Source: Succinimonas sp045124755
Lineage (GTDB): Bacteria > Pseudomonadota > Gammaproteobacteria > Enterobacterales > Succinivibrionaceae
Assembly (NCBI RefSeq): GCF_045124755.1
Contig: NZ_JBGVMK010000207.1
Length of the DNA: 64,000 bases
Strand: one strand, 5' to 3'
Numbering within the stretch: position 1 is the first letter of the stretch; each line of letters opens with the position of its first letter. A model generated the notes under the pieces. That model had not been told where the DNA came from and made no database searches. It saw nothing but the letters and a program-made list of their open reading frames with translations. The translations under genes were made by a program, and so were the position numbers. This document shows positions 53,948 through 63,197 of this stretch, piece by piece.

Positions 53948-53993
53948 TATGTGAATAGATTTCACATACAGGACGCAAATAACCGTGTAATAT
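53948..53993 (+). promoter_or_regulatory. Palindromic operator plus -10 upstream of the TPR-GGDEF gene
   Basis: Perfect 8-bp arms TATGTGAA (53948-53955) and TTCACATA (53961-53968) with a 5-bp centre, containing TGTGA-N7-TCACA, one base wider than a CRP site. A TAATAT box at 53988-53993 has no good -35. The palindrome centre lies about 42 bases before the predicted start near 54000, the position of a class II activator. Confidence 0.6.
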
Positions 53994-54029
53994 AACTCCG
54001 TACAGTGTAAAAGTTCCCCGGGAGCAGAA

Positions 54030-57000
54030 GTGTCGTTACATGTAAGAAGGGTTATGGAGCAGTGCTACGCTGCCAATATCCAGCATCACAAGTCTCAGGT
54101 AGTAATGGTTTCCTTTGCCGATCAGGCGGAGGTAAGACGCGACTTTGACATTTTCTGCCAGCAGAAGGGCATTGATCATCCGGTGAGGCTGCAGCTTACC
54201 CCCGATGATGTCTATTCGCCCCTGTCCCCGGTGCTCTATGTGGTGAACGAGCTTCTCCGCCGGCTGTCCATTCCTCTGGAGCAGGTGGCCGACATGCTGA
54301 AGCTGGAGCAGTACGAGAAGTCCATTCTCCTCTGCATGCTCAAGAACACCAGCACCATTCAGGATTTTATGATGCCGTCAGATGTGGAATACGTGAAATT
54401 CCGCATGACCCGGCATATCCGCACCATGGTGAGACATCTCCTCAGCATTACTGACGGCCGGGATCCCCTGATGATCTCCATTACCAATCTCCAGTATGCC
54501 GGAGCCTCATCTCTGGAATTCCTTCTGACCCTGATAAGTCCCGAGAAGGAGGACTACCGGTTTTCCATGCGGAGCTCCACGGCTCTCAAGCGTCTCAAAA
54601 CCGCCGATGACGAGAAGGAAGGCAGCGATCTTCTGGACGACCCGAACTGCATTGTGGTGCTGGGGGTGAATTCCAGCTTTTCGGACGGCAAGAGATCTCA
54701 GGAATGGCTGGACTGGGAGGATCGCTTTGAAAGGGTGATCCAGATGGTGCGTCCGGAGGATTCCGAAACCGGACTGGAAATTGATGAAAACCGTCTGGTC
54801 TGGCCGGTGCAGAACTATCAGGCCCGGCAGATCTCTACCATTCAGGAGGCCATCAACCGCTGCGGCATCCTGCTTAACTATTTCTGCAGCCACGAGGTGG
54901 TGGAGCTGGCCCAGAGAACTCTCCAGTACATTCGCATTCTCAACCGGGAGGACGAATTCAACGATTACGAGGAGAAGCTGTATCATTTCCTGGGGCGGGC
55001 TCACCTTTACAACCACAACTATGAGGATGCCCTGCTGTCCTTTGACATGATGTACGAGAAGGCGCAGTACACCAATAACAATGACAATGCCTGCCGGGCC
55101 TATATAGAGCTGGCCTATACCCATATCTTCCGCTCGGATTTCGAATCGGTGCTGCATTTTGCCGAGATGGCGGCTCATCTGGGGGAGGTGAGCATGAACC
55201 TCAGGCTGGTGACCATTGCCAATTTCTGTCTCTTTGTGGCCTACGACCGGGCCAGCATCAAGTACGGCTACCACAATATAGTTTCGCTGCTGTCCAATCT
55301 GGAGCGTCATAACCTGCACAAGGAACAGACCTATGTGCTCCGGAATATTTTTGCTCAGGCGTCTCTGGATCCCAACGTAACCCTCAAGATGTCTTTGGAT
55401 TACTGCAATCAGGCGGTGAACATTGCGCAGCGGCTGGGGATCCGTCATGAGTCCGCCGCGGCCAACCACTGCCGGGGCATTGTGCTGTTCCAGATGGACA
55501 GAATTCAGGAGGCCCTGCATGCCTACCGCCTGAGCGAAGCTCTTTACAGCATGATTGACGTGCCTATTGAGCTTACCCATGTGTATAATTCCATCGGCTT
55601 CCTCCTGCAGGGTACCGAGGATTATCCCAACGCTCATGAATACTACCTGCAATCCCTCAGAAACTCCATCAAGCTCAATGACTACTCGGAGATTTCCGTA
55701 ACCCTTTACAACCTGGCCCAGCTCTATCAGCTGAGCGGCATGCCGAAGGAGGCCCTGCATACTCTGGATATTCTGCAGGACGTCATGGCCATTCGCGGCA
55801 CCTATAAGCTGCCTCTCCACAATATTCACCATATTATTCTGCAGAAGGCCCGGGTTTATATCGATCTCGGCGAGGCCAGCTTCGCGGATCAGATGCTGAA
55901 GCGGAGCCGCGGTCTTATGAAGACCTTCCCCACCAAGGGCAGCGAGCAGACCGTTCTGAACCTTCTGGAAGCCGTGGTTTATACCATGAACAAGAACCGG
56001 GAGAAGGCTCTGGGCTGCTTCTATCAGGCCCGTTCCCGGCAGAAGGAGCAGACCCTGACTCAGGAAGAGCATGTCATGTTCTACATTCTGGGCATGCGCA
56101 TTCTGAATGTCTTCGGCACCTTTGAGGAGCGTTATCGTTATTTCCGGGAAGGAGTGACATATATTCGGGATCATCAGCTCTTTAACAGCATGAAGCTGAT
56201 GAAGACTGCCTGGAGCAACGATAACTGCAATGTCTACAAGGGGTACAGCACCATTGTCACCCCCATGAACGAGCTCAACCAGATAATCCCTCTGGTCAAG
56301 CAGGAGCGCAAGGTCAACATCCTCTGGCAGCAGGTTCATGAAATGCGTCTGGTTACCATGCTCCACAAGTTCAGCATGAGCGTGAAAACCTATGACAAGC
56401 TGGCTCAGGAAACCCTGCGGCTTCTGGCCTCGCACTTCAGCATCAACGGCGGCATGATCTACTTTGTGGACAGCGAAAAGGGCACCTCCGAGCTTATCTA
56501 CGAGTTTAATACCTCCAAGGATTATCAGGGCTTTACCTTCCGGAGGATCCAGAAGTTCATTAACTCCCATCTCAGCGAGCAGGACGTTCTTAATCTTGAG
56601 GATGAGGATATTGCCGGCACGCTGGTGCACCGGCTGACCGTATATCCTCTGGTGGATCAGGATCGGGTGTTCGGCATGATGCTGCTTTTCAAGTTCCAGA
56701 AGAAGACCGATGGCGAAAGCGAGAAGGTGGATTCCATCGGCTTTATCGCCCAGCAGCTGGGCAGTCAGCTGATTCTCATGATTCAGCGCGCGCAGCTCAT
56801 TCGCGTCAGCACCACCGATATGCTGACCGGCCTTTACAACCGCATGGAGTTCCACAACCAGATCTCCGGGGTTATCAGAAGACTGTCTCCCTCCAGTGAT
56901 ATTGCCCTGGGCTTTATCGACCTTGATAACTTCAAATACTACAACGACAATCTGGGACACGACGTGGGCGACAAGCTTCTGGTGTGGTTTGCCCAGCTCC

Positions 57001-57386
57001 TTAACGAAATCAAGGTGCCCGGGGATATTGCCTGCCGCTGGGGCGGCGACGAATTCCTGCTCCTGATGCAGGACTGCTCGGCGGACGAGGCTTCCCGCAG
57101 AATGCAGAAGGTGCTGGATACCCTTAAGGCTCAGCACGGCTACAAGAAGGAGATTGAGGAGTTCCTGGGGAAGCCGGTGGACAACCTGCCAGAGCGCTAC
57201 TATCTCTCCTGCTCCATCGGCGTCATGGACAGCAGCTCCCTGCCGCGGCCCTTCACCGAGGGCGACCTCCTGACCCACGCCGATGAGGCTCTCTATGAGG
57301 TTAAGCGCACCGGCAAGGGCCGGGTGCTCAACTTCGAGAAGATGACCCACGAGGCGGACAACATGATTGTGGAGTCCAACCGCTAG
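54030..57386 (+). CDS. Cytoplasmic TPR-GAF-like-GGDEF diguanylate cyclase
   Basis: 1118 residues without membrane segments. An N-terminal ~290-residue region of unknown fold is followed by many helical TPR-like repeats (about 290-740), a GAF-like domain (about 780-930), then GGDEF (about 940-1110). The catalytic motif GGDEF is at 1005-1009, and STTDMLTGLYNRMEF and FIDLDNFKYYND are well kept, so it should make cyclic di-GMP. The I-site position reads VPGD instead of RxxD, so product inhibition is probably lost, unlike the cyclase at 4487. GTG 54030 is the start, with GGAG five bases upstream. A strong palindrome precedes the promoter. Confidence 0.9.
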   Translation: MSLHVRRVMEQCYAANIQHHKSQVVMVSFADQAEVRRDFDIFCQQKGIDHPVRLQLTPDDVYSPLSPVLYVVNELLRRLSIPLEQVADMLKLEQYEKSILLCMLKNTSTIQDFMMPSDVEYVKFRMTRHIRTMVRHLLSITDGRDPLMISITNLQYAGASSLEFLLTLISPEKEDYRFSMRSSTALKRLKTADDEKEGSDLLDDPNCIVVLGVNSSFSDGKRSQEWLDWEDRFERVIQMVRPEDSETGLEIDENRLVWPVQNYQARQISTIQEAINRCGILLNYFCSHEVVELAQRTLQYIRILNREDEFNDYEEKLYHFLGRAHLYNHNYEDALLSFDMMYEKAQYTNNNDNACRAYIELAYTHIFRSDFESVLHFAEMAAHLGEVSMNLRLVTIANFCLFVAYDRASIKYGYHNIVSLLSNLERHNLHKEQTYVLRNIFAQASLDPNVTLKMSLDYCNQAVNIAQRLGIRHESAAANHCRGIVLFQMDRIQEALHAYRLSEALYSMIDVPIELTHVYNSIGFLLQGTEDYPNAHEYYLQSLRNSIKLNDYSEISVTLYNLAQLYQLSGMPKEALHTLDILQDVMAIRGTYKLPLHNIHHIILQKARVYIDLGEASFADQMLKRSRGLMKTFPTKGSEQTVLNLLEAVVYTMNKNREKALGCFYQARSRQKEQTLTQEEHVMFYILGMRILNVFGTFEERYRYFREGVTYIRDHQLFNSMKLMKTAWSNDNCNVYKGYSTIVTPMNELNQIIPLVKQERKVNILWQQVHEMRLVTMLHKFSMSVKTYDKLAQETLRLLASHFSINGGMIYFVDSEKGTSELIYEFNTSKDYQGFTFRRIQKFINSHLSEQDVLNLEDEDIAGTLVHRLTVYPLVDQDRVFGMMLLFKFQKKTDGESEKVDSIGFIAQQLGSQLILMIQRAQLIRVSTTDMLTGLYNRMEFHNQISGVIRRLSPSSDIALGFIDLDNFKYYNDNLGHDVGDKLLVWFAQLLNEIKVPGDIACRWGGDEFLLLMQDCSADEASRRMQKVLDTLKAQHGYKKEIEEFLGKPVDNLPERYYLSCSIGVMDSSSLPRPFTEGDLLTHADEALYEVKRTGKGRVLNFEKMTHEADNMIVESNR

Positions 57387-57518
57387 ACGGCTTTTCAGGA
57401 GCGAGATCAAGACGGCAGAAGGCAGATTCTGAGACTGGTTCAGGATCTGCGTTTCAGGTGCTTTCTCGCAGTTTTCTCAGCTTCTCTGATTCCCGGTTCT
57501 TTCCCCGGGATCTTTCCT

Positions 57519-59120
57519 TTATCTCTCCCTTTTTCCGGGCATGCTTCCCGGAAGTCGCACCGCTCCTCCCTCCAATAACCCGAAGAAGGCTCTTTTTACC
57601 GCAAGGTAGTTCCGGAGCGCCAGATAGTCCGGAATATTGCAAAGCCCCCAGATGAGGAGGAGCCCGGCGATCTGGGCCCAGAAGACCGGGGACGCTTCCT
57701 GCTCATCGGGGAGAAGGCCCGCCCATTCCGGAGCCATGGCGAGCCAGACAATGGCGCCTCCGAAGAAGATGTTGAGAATGAACATGCCCCACAGCACCGG
57801 AAGATCATCAGACACTTCATGACAGAGATGCTGTGTTTCCAGGCGGTATTCCGCGGCAAAAAAGTCCGCAAGTCTCCGGGACAGAGTCCGGGAATGCCAG
57901 AGAATGCCGGCATGAATGAGGAAGGAAAGCATATTAAGCCCCGGAACAAAGCGGAACAGGAGATCCAGCGACAGCGCGAGATTCATGCCGTGAAAATTTC
58001 GGGCCAGCTTTTTAAACTGCTCCTCAGGGAGACGGTTTTGCGGAGAATCAGGAGCTTTATCATTGGCGGAGACATCCGGTTCCGGCTGACGGGGGACTGG
58101 ATTATCCGGAGCTTTGGCAGCGGGAACGGTTTTGTCCGCTTCTGCGGAATTATCCCGGCGGGATACCGGCGGCATGGCTTCGGAAATGCCCCGGTAAACC
58201 CCCCGGAGTCCCTGATAGCTCCGGGGATCCGTTACGGCTCCGGAAAGATCCGGTTCCGGGGAATCATCCTGTTTAGGAGCGGGTTTTCTCAGGGGAGCGG
58301 ATTTGATGTCGGAGTAGAGACCGTTAAGTCCCCGGAAATTCCGGAGTCCTTCCGCTCTCCGGCGCTCCTTGAGCTCCTCCTCCGCGGCATTTCCTGTGTC
58401 CGAGCTGAATTTGAGGCGCTCCCGGTTTTCAGCAAGACGGGAACAGTTAAAGGGGGATCCGGCCTTTGCGGTTTCCGCAGGTTGCGGGGGCAGGGGATCC
58501 TTCGGGATCATGAGAGCGGAGATTCGATCCTGGAGGGCCCGGAGTCTTTCGGAAGCTGCCCGGATCCCGGCAGTGTCTTCTTCGGAAAGGTCTTTAAGGA
58601 AGCTGATTTCCTGCACCATGAGGACGGCCTCCGGAAGACCGGTGGCATCCTCTATCAGCTTCTGAAAGCTTTGGAGGGCGGTATCAAAATCCGGAGCCCC
58701 GGCGGCATCCTCCGCAGCCTCCCGGAGGTGCGCATCCAGCATTTCCGGAGTCAGGCGGCCTCTCTTGTAGAAGCTTTTAAGGAGCCGGAGCATCCTGAGC
58801 CCCCGGGGGCCCAGAAGATTCTTCAGGATCTCCGGGCTTGTGAAGCGCGCCGCTACGGCTTCGGCCAGGGCATCCAGCCGGAGATCAAAGATTCTGCTGA
58901 ACAGGGTCAGGTCATTTGCGGCCAGCCGGGAGGATCTTTCGGAAAACACCGGCTCCGTTCCCAGATCCGACCGGTGAATTTCAAAAATGTTTTTGTTTTC
59001 CTGAGGCGCTGTTTCCTGTTCTGGCGTTCCCCCGGATTTGGTTTTCAGGAGCTGAAAGCCGCACCAGGGGCAGAACAGCGCCCGATCCGGTAATTCCTTG
59101 TTGCAGGAGCTGCATTGCAT
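57519..59120 (-). CDS. Zinc-ribbon protein with C-terminal membrane helices
   Basis: 533 residues from ATG 59120 (MQCSSCNKELPDRALFCPWCG), where the zinc ribbon with two CxxC knuckles begins; the 67-residue upstream extension of the frame has no Shine-Dalgarno and is rejected. A long charged, Pro-rich middle follows (two similar segments NFRGLNGLYSDI and SYQGLRGVYRGI near 265 and 310, and NFHGMNLALSL near 375). Two or three hydrophobic helices end the protein (about 385-410, 440-465 and 480-500). Unknown family; the build suggests a membrane-tethered scaffold or regulator. The repeated xFxGLxGxYxxI segment is seen only by eye. Confidence 0.7.
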   Translation of the reverse strand: MQCSSCNKELPDRALFCPWCGFQLLKTKSGGTPEQETAPQENKNIFEIHRSDLGTEPVFSERSSRLAANDLTLFSRIFDLRLDALAEAVAARFTSPEILKNLLGPRGLRMLRLLKSFYKRGRLTPEMLDAHLREAAEDAAGAPDFDTALQSFQKLIEDATGLPEAVLMVQEISFLKDLSEEDTAGIRAASERLRALQDRISALMIPKDPLPPQPAETAKAGSPFNCSRLAENRERLKFSSDTGNAAEEELKERRRAEGLRNFRGLNGLYSDIKSAPLRKPAPKQDDSPEPDLSGAVTDPRSYQGLRGVYRGISEAMPPVSRRDNSAEADKTVPAAKAPDNPVPRQPEPDVSANDKAPDSPQNRLPEEQFKKLARNFHGMNLALSLDLLFRFVPGLNMLSFLIHAGILWHSRTLSRRLADFFAAEYRLETQHLCHEVSDDLPVLWGMFILNIFFGGAIVWLAMAPEWAGLLPDEQEASPVFWAQIAGLLLIWGLCNIPDYLALRNYLAVKRAFFGLLEGGAVRLPGSMPGKRER

Positions 59121-59927
59121 AACGGGGGATCCTTGCTGCTGAAACTTAAAGATGCGGAAATGCCGAAACTCTTTCCCTTCGGCTATTGTCCTATTGATCA
59201 GCGCGGTTGTAAAGACCGGCGCCGCCGTCTTTGCTGTTTCATAAGCGGGATAAGCCCGGAGCGGGGATAATCCCGCAGGCTGTCCGGAGACTGTATTGTA
59301 CCTGTATCCTGAAGAGAACATTCTCTCCGGGCATTTCCGTTCAGCAAGACTCCGCTTCCATATTCATTCCGCTGTTTATCATGTCAGCTGCGTTGCAAAT
59401 TCCCCGAAAATCAGATTCCGGAGTAGTGAAAATCAGCCTTCCCGCAGGCCTGAAACAGCGCTGTTACGCTCTTTTTTGATCAAAAAGCCGGCATCCCGAA
59501 AAAATATTTTCCCGGAGGAAAACCGGGGCTTCCGAACCCTTATAAACAGCCATCTCGTGTTTTTTGCAGAGGTTCAAAACGAGAATCGTTTACTTATAGG
59601 GCTGCGGTGCTCCAGACCATGATTTTCAGAAATTTTGCTTCTGAAAAATATCAATCGCCACAGCTTGTTGTATAAGGGTTTGTCTGGTATCGGGCATATA
59701 ATAGCGATTAGTTATCGAGAAAAATATAAATTTTGACATGGGTGGCAAAATTTTAATGAGTCCGTTTCGGATAGGTATAGAAATTTAACTGCATCCGTCA
59801 GGCATTACTATACTTCATCTCATGAACATGTTTAAAAAATATTTGCCTAAAATCTGTGACGATTATCCGTTTTCATGGTTACCGCAGCTTTTATAATAGG
59901 CGCCGTCAATTGTTAACAGGAGAAATC
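59121..59927. other. 807-bp intergenic region, mostly unassigned
   Basis: Upstream of a minus-strand gene on the left and the Rpn locus on the right. Short frames on both strands lack Shine-Dalgarno sites and families. The right end (59680-59900) is AT-rich and should hold the Rpn promoter. A hairpin with AAAGA/TCTTT arms lies at about 59214-59232. I see no RNA gene or mobile-element end. Confidence 0.4.
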
Positions 59928-60933
59928 ATGACAAAACTTGACGAAAGACTGGTTAAACAAGCACCGAAAGATCTTCAGGAAATTTTCGAGAAAAACAAAG
60001 CGGAAACCAACGAAGAAGCTAAAAATATCAAACTGTTTGGCGAGGTCAATTTTTTTTGACGTCAGTTTTAACTACTTCTTTAAGGATCCGGAATATCTGC
60101 GGAGATTTTACCGGGAATTATCCCAGAGGGATGTGGCGTCTGACCGCATTAAAGTTATTACCCTCGATGAGAGGGAGTCCTACAAAACTAAGGTCAGCAA
60201 TGATCTGGGTCTTTATGTCAGACACGAAGATGACGAAGACGAGTTAATAGTTCTGGTGGAGGCTCAGAGCACCTGGAATCCCAATATGCCCTACCGTTTT
60301 CTGGAATACATCATGGCCACCTGGGGCAATTTTGTTACCGATCATAAATTCAGCAAATACCGCGCCCCGCAGTTTTATCTGCCGCCCTCAAGGTGCTGCC
60401 TGATATATACCGGAGACAAAAAAGAGAAGCCGGACGGCACGATGAATTTTACCCGCATGTATCACCCGAAGATCACCCGCATACCCGAATATGTGCATTT
60501 CGATATACGCGTGCTCTCCGCGAAGGAAAACAGTACCATCGCAGGTCAGTATATCTGGTTTTGCAAGCATGCCGCAGGTCTCAGAACTAAATGCAGAAAT
60601 GGTGTAGAACTCACAGAGAGCATCAAGAGAGCGTGCCTCGATGAGGGCTATGATGTCATGGCGCAATTTATAGAACAATACGCAAGAAAAATGGAGGATG
60701 CTATGGAACTGTCAATTACTTCCAATGAAATTTTTGATAACTTTCTTCAGGGCAAATGCGAGGATGCAGTTGAGAAAGCAGCACCGGGCCTCAGAGAAGA
60801 GGGCAGAAAAGAGGGTGAGGAAAAAACCGTTATCGATTTTTACACAGCAGGCTTAATCTCAAGGGAGGTGGCAATGGCAAGACTCGGCGTAACGGATCAG
60901 GAATTTGAAGTATTGCTGCAAAAATATAGCTGA
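59928..60933 (+). pseudogene. Rpn-family PD-(D/E)XK nuclease, frameshifted at T8
   Basis: Translation would start at ATG 59928 (AGGAG six bases upstream): MTKLDERLVKQAPKDLQEIF...GEVNFF, then a stop. The rest of the protein continues in another frame from DVSFNYFFKDPEYL. The break is an eight-T run at 60050-60057; with seven T the two parts join perfectly. The second part has the Rpn nuclease residues (Asp in SNDLGLYV, Glu and Gln in VLVEAQSTWNPNMPYR) and the usual C-terminal EEGRKEGEEKT-rich tail. Rpn proteins are DNA nucleases linked to recombination and phage defence. The gene may be dead, switched by slippage at the T tract, or mis-sequenced. The C-terminal internal start at 60703 is intact. 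Confidence 0.85.
60703..60933 (+). CDS. Internal RpnS-like frame inside the Rpn gene
   Basis: An in-frame ATG at 60703 (MELSITSNEIFDN) has GGAGG five bases upstream, a better Shine-Dalgarno than most genes here. It would give a 76-residue protein identical to the Rpn C terminus. In enterobacteria, Rpn genes produce such a short product from an internal start, and it neutralises the full-length nuclease (RpnS-type intragenic antitoxin; established for characterised Rpn pairs). This part lies downstream of the T8 frameshift and stays intact. Expression is inferred from the ribosome binding site and from the free-standing copy at 61093. Confidence 0.6.
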   Translation: MELSITSNEIFDNFLQGKCEDAVEKAAPGLREEGRKEGEEKTVIDFYTAGLISREVAMARLGVTDQEFEVLLQKYS

Positions 60934-60965
60934 AAGTATTTTAGCTGAGTTTTTCCGTTAACGAT

Positions 60966-61013
60966 GACAGCGCGGTATCCGGAGGTGATTTCCGATACAT
61001 GCGCTGTCTTTTT
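60966..61013 (+). terminator. Intrinsic terminator after the Rpn locus
   Basis: GACAGCGC and GCGCTGTC arms enclose an inner GTATC/GATAC stem, and TTTTT follows. The same structure recurs at 61354-61403 after the duplicate. Confidence 0.88.
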
Positions 61014-61092
61014 GTTCTGAAAGTTTTGGTTTCAAGGTTTCTGCTGTTCTTAGAGAGCCGGTAATGAGTGATGCCGATAATAGGAGATGACA

Positions 61093-61323
61093 ATGGAGCT
61101 TTCAATTAGATCCCAGGATGAATTTCATGACTATCTTGAGAGGGAATGCCAGGCTGCTGCTGAAAAGGGCAGAGAAGAGGGCAGAAAAGAGGGTATAAAA
61201 GAGGGCGAGGAAAAAACCGTTGTCTATTTTTACAAAAAAGGCTTAATCCCAAGGGATGTGGCAATAGCAAAACTCGGCGTAACAGATCAGAATTTTGAAA
61301 CATTGCTGCAAAGATATAGCTGA
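61093..61323 (+). CDS. Free-standing RpnS-like protein, duplicate of the Rpn C terminus
   Basis: 76 residues, exactly the length of the internal frame at 60703 and clearly homologous: MELSIRSQDEFHDYLERE..., EEGRKEGIKEGEEKTV, then LGVTDQNFETLLQRYS. GGAG lies six bases before ATG 61093, so I use this start and not ATG 61087. The duplication includes the downstream terminator, and the nuclease domain is absent. If the short Rpn product is an antitoxin, this would be a second, solo antitoxin gene. About 80 bases between the first terminator (ending 61013) and this start must hold its promoter. Confidence 0.72.
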   Translation: MELSIRSQDEFHDYLERECQAAAEKGREEGRKEGIKEGEEKTVVYFYKKGLIPRDVAIAKLGVTDQNFETLLQRYS

Positions 61324-61353
61324 CAGTATTTTTGCTGACTTTTTTGCTGATGA

Positions 61354-61403
61354 GGACAGCGCGGTATCCGGAGATGTTTTCCGATGCAGGCGCTGTCCTT
61401 TTC
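61354..61403 (+). terminator. Intrinsic terminator after the solo RpnS-like gene
   Basis: GGACAGCGC and GCGCTGTCC arms with an inner stem, then TTTTC. Sequence-related to the terminator at 60966-61013, so it was part of the duplicated segment. Confidence 0.85.
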
Positions 61404-61552
61404 GGCTGTAACCGCGGTAACGAGTACGGAACTGTCTCCGCCGGCCTGAGAGATAGTCAACAGGGGGAATTTTTGATAAAATCACGCTGTTTGATTGTTA
61501 AACTGCTGCTTTCGAAACCGGGAAGCAGCCATGTGTTTTAGTGGCAGAGAAA

Positions 61553-62851
61553 ATGGCTCAAAGTGTAGTTGTCTTAGGCACCCAGTGGGGTGATGAAGGA
61601 AAGGGTAAGATTGTTGATTTGCTGACTGCTGAAGCGGACTACGTAGTGCGTTATCAGGGCGGGAACAACGCCGGTCATACTCTTGTAGTAGATGGCAAGA
61701 AGCAGGTTCTGCGTCTTATTCCTTCCGGAATTCTGCGTCCTGGCTGTACCTGCGTAATCGGAAACGGCGTGGTGGTAAATCCCGAGGCTCTTATGGGCGA
61801 GATCACGGAGCTGGAGGCCAAGGGCGTGCAGGTACGGAACAGAATGATCATTTCTCCGGCCTGTCCTCTGATCCTGCCCTATCACATTGCCATCGATCGC
61901 TCCCGGGAAGCCAAGCTGGGCAAAAAAGCCATCGGCACCACCGGAAGAGGCATCGGTCCGGCCTATGAAGACAAGGCTGCCAGAAGAGCAGTTCGGGTAG
62001 GCGATCTGTTTAATATGGATGACTTTGCCGACAAGCTGCGGACGGTTATGGAATACCATAATTTCTGTCTGACCAGCTATTACGGCCAGCCGGAGGTTTC
62101 CTATGATGAGGTGCTGGAAGCCTGTAAGAAGTATGCCGGAGAAATCCTTCCCATGGTGGCTGATGTAACCTCCCTTCTGGCCAAGGCCAGAGAAAATGGC
62201 TGCAAGATCATGTTCGAGGGAGCTCAGGGAGCCTTCCTGGACATCGATCAGGGTACCTATCCTTATGTGACCTCCTCTAACACCGTAGCCGGCGGCGTCA
62301 GTACCGGAGCCGGTTTCGGCCCGCGGCATATTGAATACATCGAGGGCATTGTAAAGGCCTATACCACCCGGGTGGGCGGCGGACCTTTCCCTACTGAGCT
62401 TTTTGACAAGACCGGAGAATATCTCTGCGAGAAGGGCGCGGAATTCGGTTCCGTTACCGGTCGCCGCCGCCGCTGCGGCTGGTTTGACGGCGTGGCCATG
62501 CGCCGATCCAATCAGATGAATTCCCTCTCCGGACTCTGTCTTACCAAGCTGGATGTTTTGGATGAGCTGGAGGAGGTGAAGATCTGCACGGCCTACAAAA
62601 AGGCTGACGGCACGATCATTGACTATTCGCCGCTGGCTGCCGATGATTATCTGGGACTGGAGCCGGTTTATGAGGTGATGCCCGGCTGGAAGCAGTCAAC
62701 CTTTGGCGTTACCAGCTATGATGCTCTGCCGGAAAATGCCAAAAAATACATCAAACGTCTGGAAGAGGTTTCCGGAGTCAGGATTGATGTTATTTCCACA
62801 GGCCCGGATCGGGATCAGACCATCATTCTGCATCATCCCTTCGCAGCCTAG
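61553..62851 (+). CDS. purA: Adenylosuccinate synthetase
   Basis: Joins IMP and aspartate with GTP to form adenylosuccinate, the first committed step to AMP. Motifs: VVLGTQWGDEGKGKIVD (GTP loop) at the N terminus, GHTLV with the catalytic His, TTGRGIGPAYEDK near 130, and TGRRRRCGWFD near 305. From ATG 61553 it has 432 residues, the same as E. coli PurA; a GTG at 61541 would add four residues. The Shine-Dalgarno is weak (AGAG). It is followed by a clear terminator and is monocistronic. Confidence 0.98.
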   Translation: MAQSVVVLGTQWGDEGKGKIVDLLTAEADYVVRYQGGNNAGHTLVVDGKKQVLRLIPSGILRPGCTCVIGNGVVVNPEALMGEITELEAKGVQVRNRMIISPACPLILPYHIAIDRSREAKLGKKAIGTTGRGIGPAYEDKAARRAVRVGDLFNMDDFADKLRTVMEYHNFCLTSYYGQPEVSYDEVLEACKKYAGEILPMVADVTSLLAKARENGCKIMFEGAQGAFLDIDQGTYPYVTSSNTVAGGVSTGAGFGPRHIEYIEGIVKAYTTRVGGGPFPTELFDKTGEYLCEKGAEFGSVTGRRRRCGWFDGVAMRRSNQMNSLSGLCLTKLDVLDELEEVKICTAYKKADGTIIDYSPLAADDYLGLEPVYEVMPGWKQSTFGVTSYDALPENAKKYIKRLEEVSGVRIDVISTGPDRDQTIILHHPFAA

Positions 62852-62924
62852 CTGACCTCGGGAGCTGCCGGAGTCTGATTCCGGCGGGAAATCGCAGTGT
62901 GACGGGTTTCGGGATGTGTTAATT

Positions 62925-62950
62925 AAAAAGGGGGCGTGGCCCTCTTTTTT
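62925..62950 (+). terminator. Intrinsic terminator of purA
   Basis: AAAAAG-G-GGGC pairs with GCCC-T-CTTTTT around a GTG loop, and T continues. It is 73 bases past the stop. Confidence 0.85.
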
Positions 62951-63068
62951 ATGGAGCGGGCTGCCGAAACAGGCAAAGATTCCAGCAATGAGATTCGCTA
63001 TCAGCCCCCGGCAGACATCCGGTGTTATCCATAGCCATCTTCTTATCAGGTATTTTCCGGGATGTTCC
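62951..63068. other. Possible decayed copy of the small membrane peptide gene
   Basis: On the minus strand, ATGGATAACACCGG with an AAGAAGATG context (start about 63033) repeats the start of the peptide gene at 63197. Its own frame ends after 27 codons without a helix, but a neighbouring frame reads GLIANLIAGIFACFG, hydrophobic and helix-like. It may be a frameshifted duplicate. Confidence 0.3.
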
Positions 63069-63197
63069 TTATTCGCCGCTGGTAAAGAGAGCCAGAACTA
63101 ATTCCAGAAGATCCCCGATCCACCACAGGAGGCATCCGGATCTGTTATCGTTGTTTTGCTTATTTTTCTGCCGCAAAGCGAAGCCGGTGTTATCCAT
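63069..63197 (-). CDS. Predicted 42-residue single-helix membrane peptide
   Basis: A short frame starts MDNTGFALRQKNKQNNDN and ends in a hydrophobic helix (CLLWWIGDLLELVLALF). ATG 63197 has a strong AAGGAG Shine-Dalgarno seven bases upstream. Unknown family. Small hydrophobic proteins of this form are often membrane regulators or type I toxins, but no antisense RNA can be pointed to. A related start context recurs near 63033. It lies between purA and the response regulator gene on the opposite strand. Confidence 0.45.
   Translation of the reverse strand: MDNTGFALRQKNKQNNDNRSGCLLWWIGDLLELVLALFTSGE

Noticed and set aside
54507..57410. 967-residue open frame antisense to the TPR-GGDEF gene
   Set aside because: A shadow frame produced by codon bias. 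The sense strand has clear domains and the antisense product shows none.
61087..61092. ATG 61087 as the start of the solo RpnS-like gene
   Set aside because: It lies too close to the Shine-Dalgarno; ATG 61093 has correct spacing and gives the same length as the internal frame at 60703.
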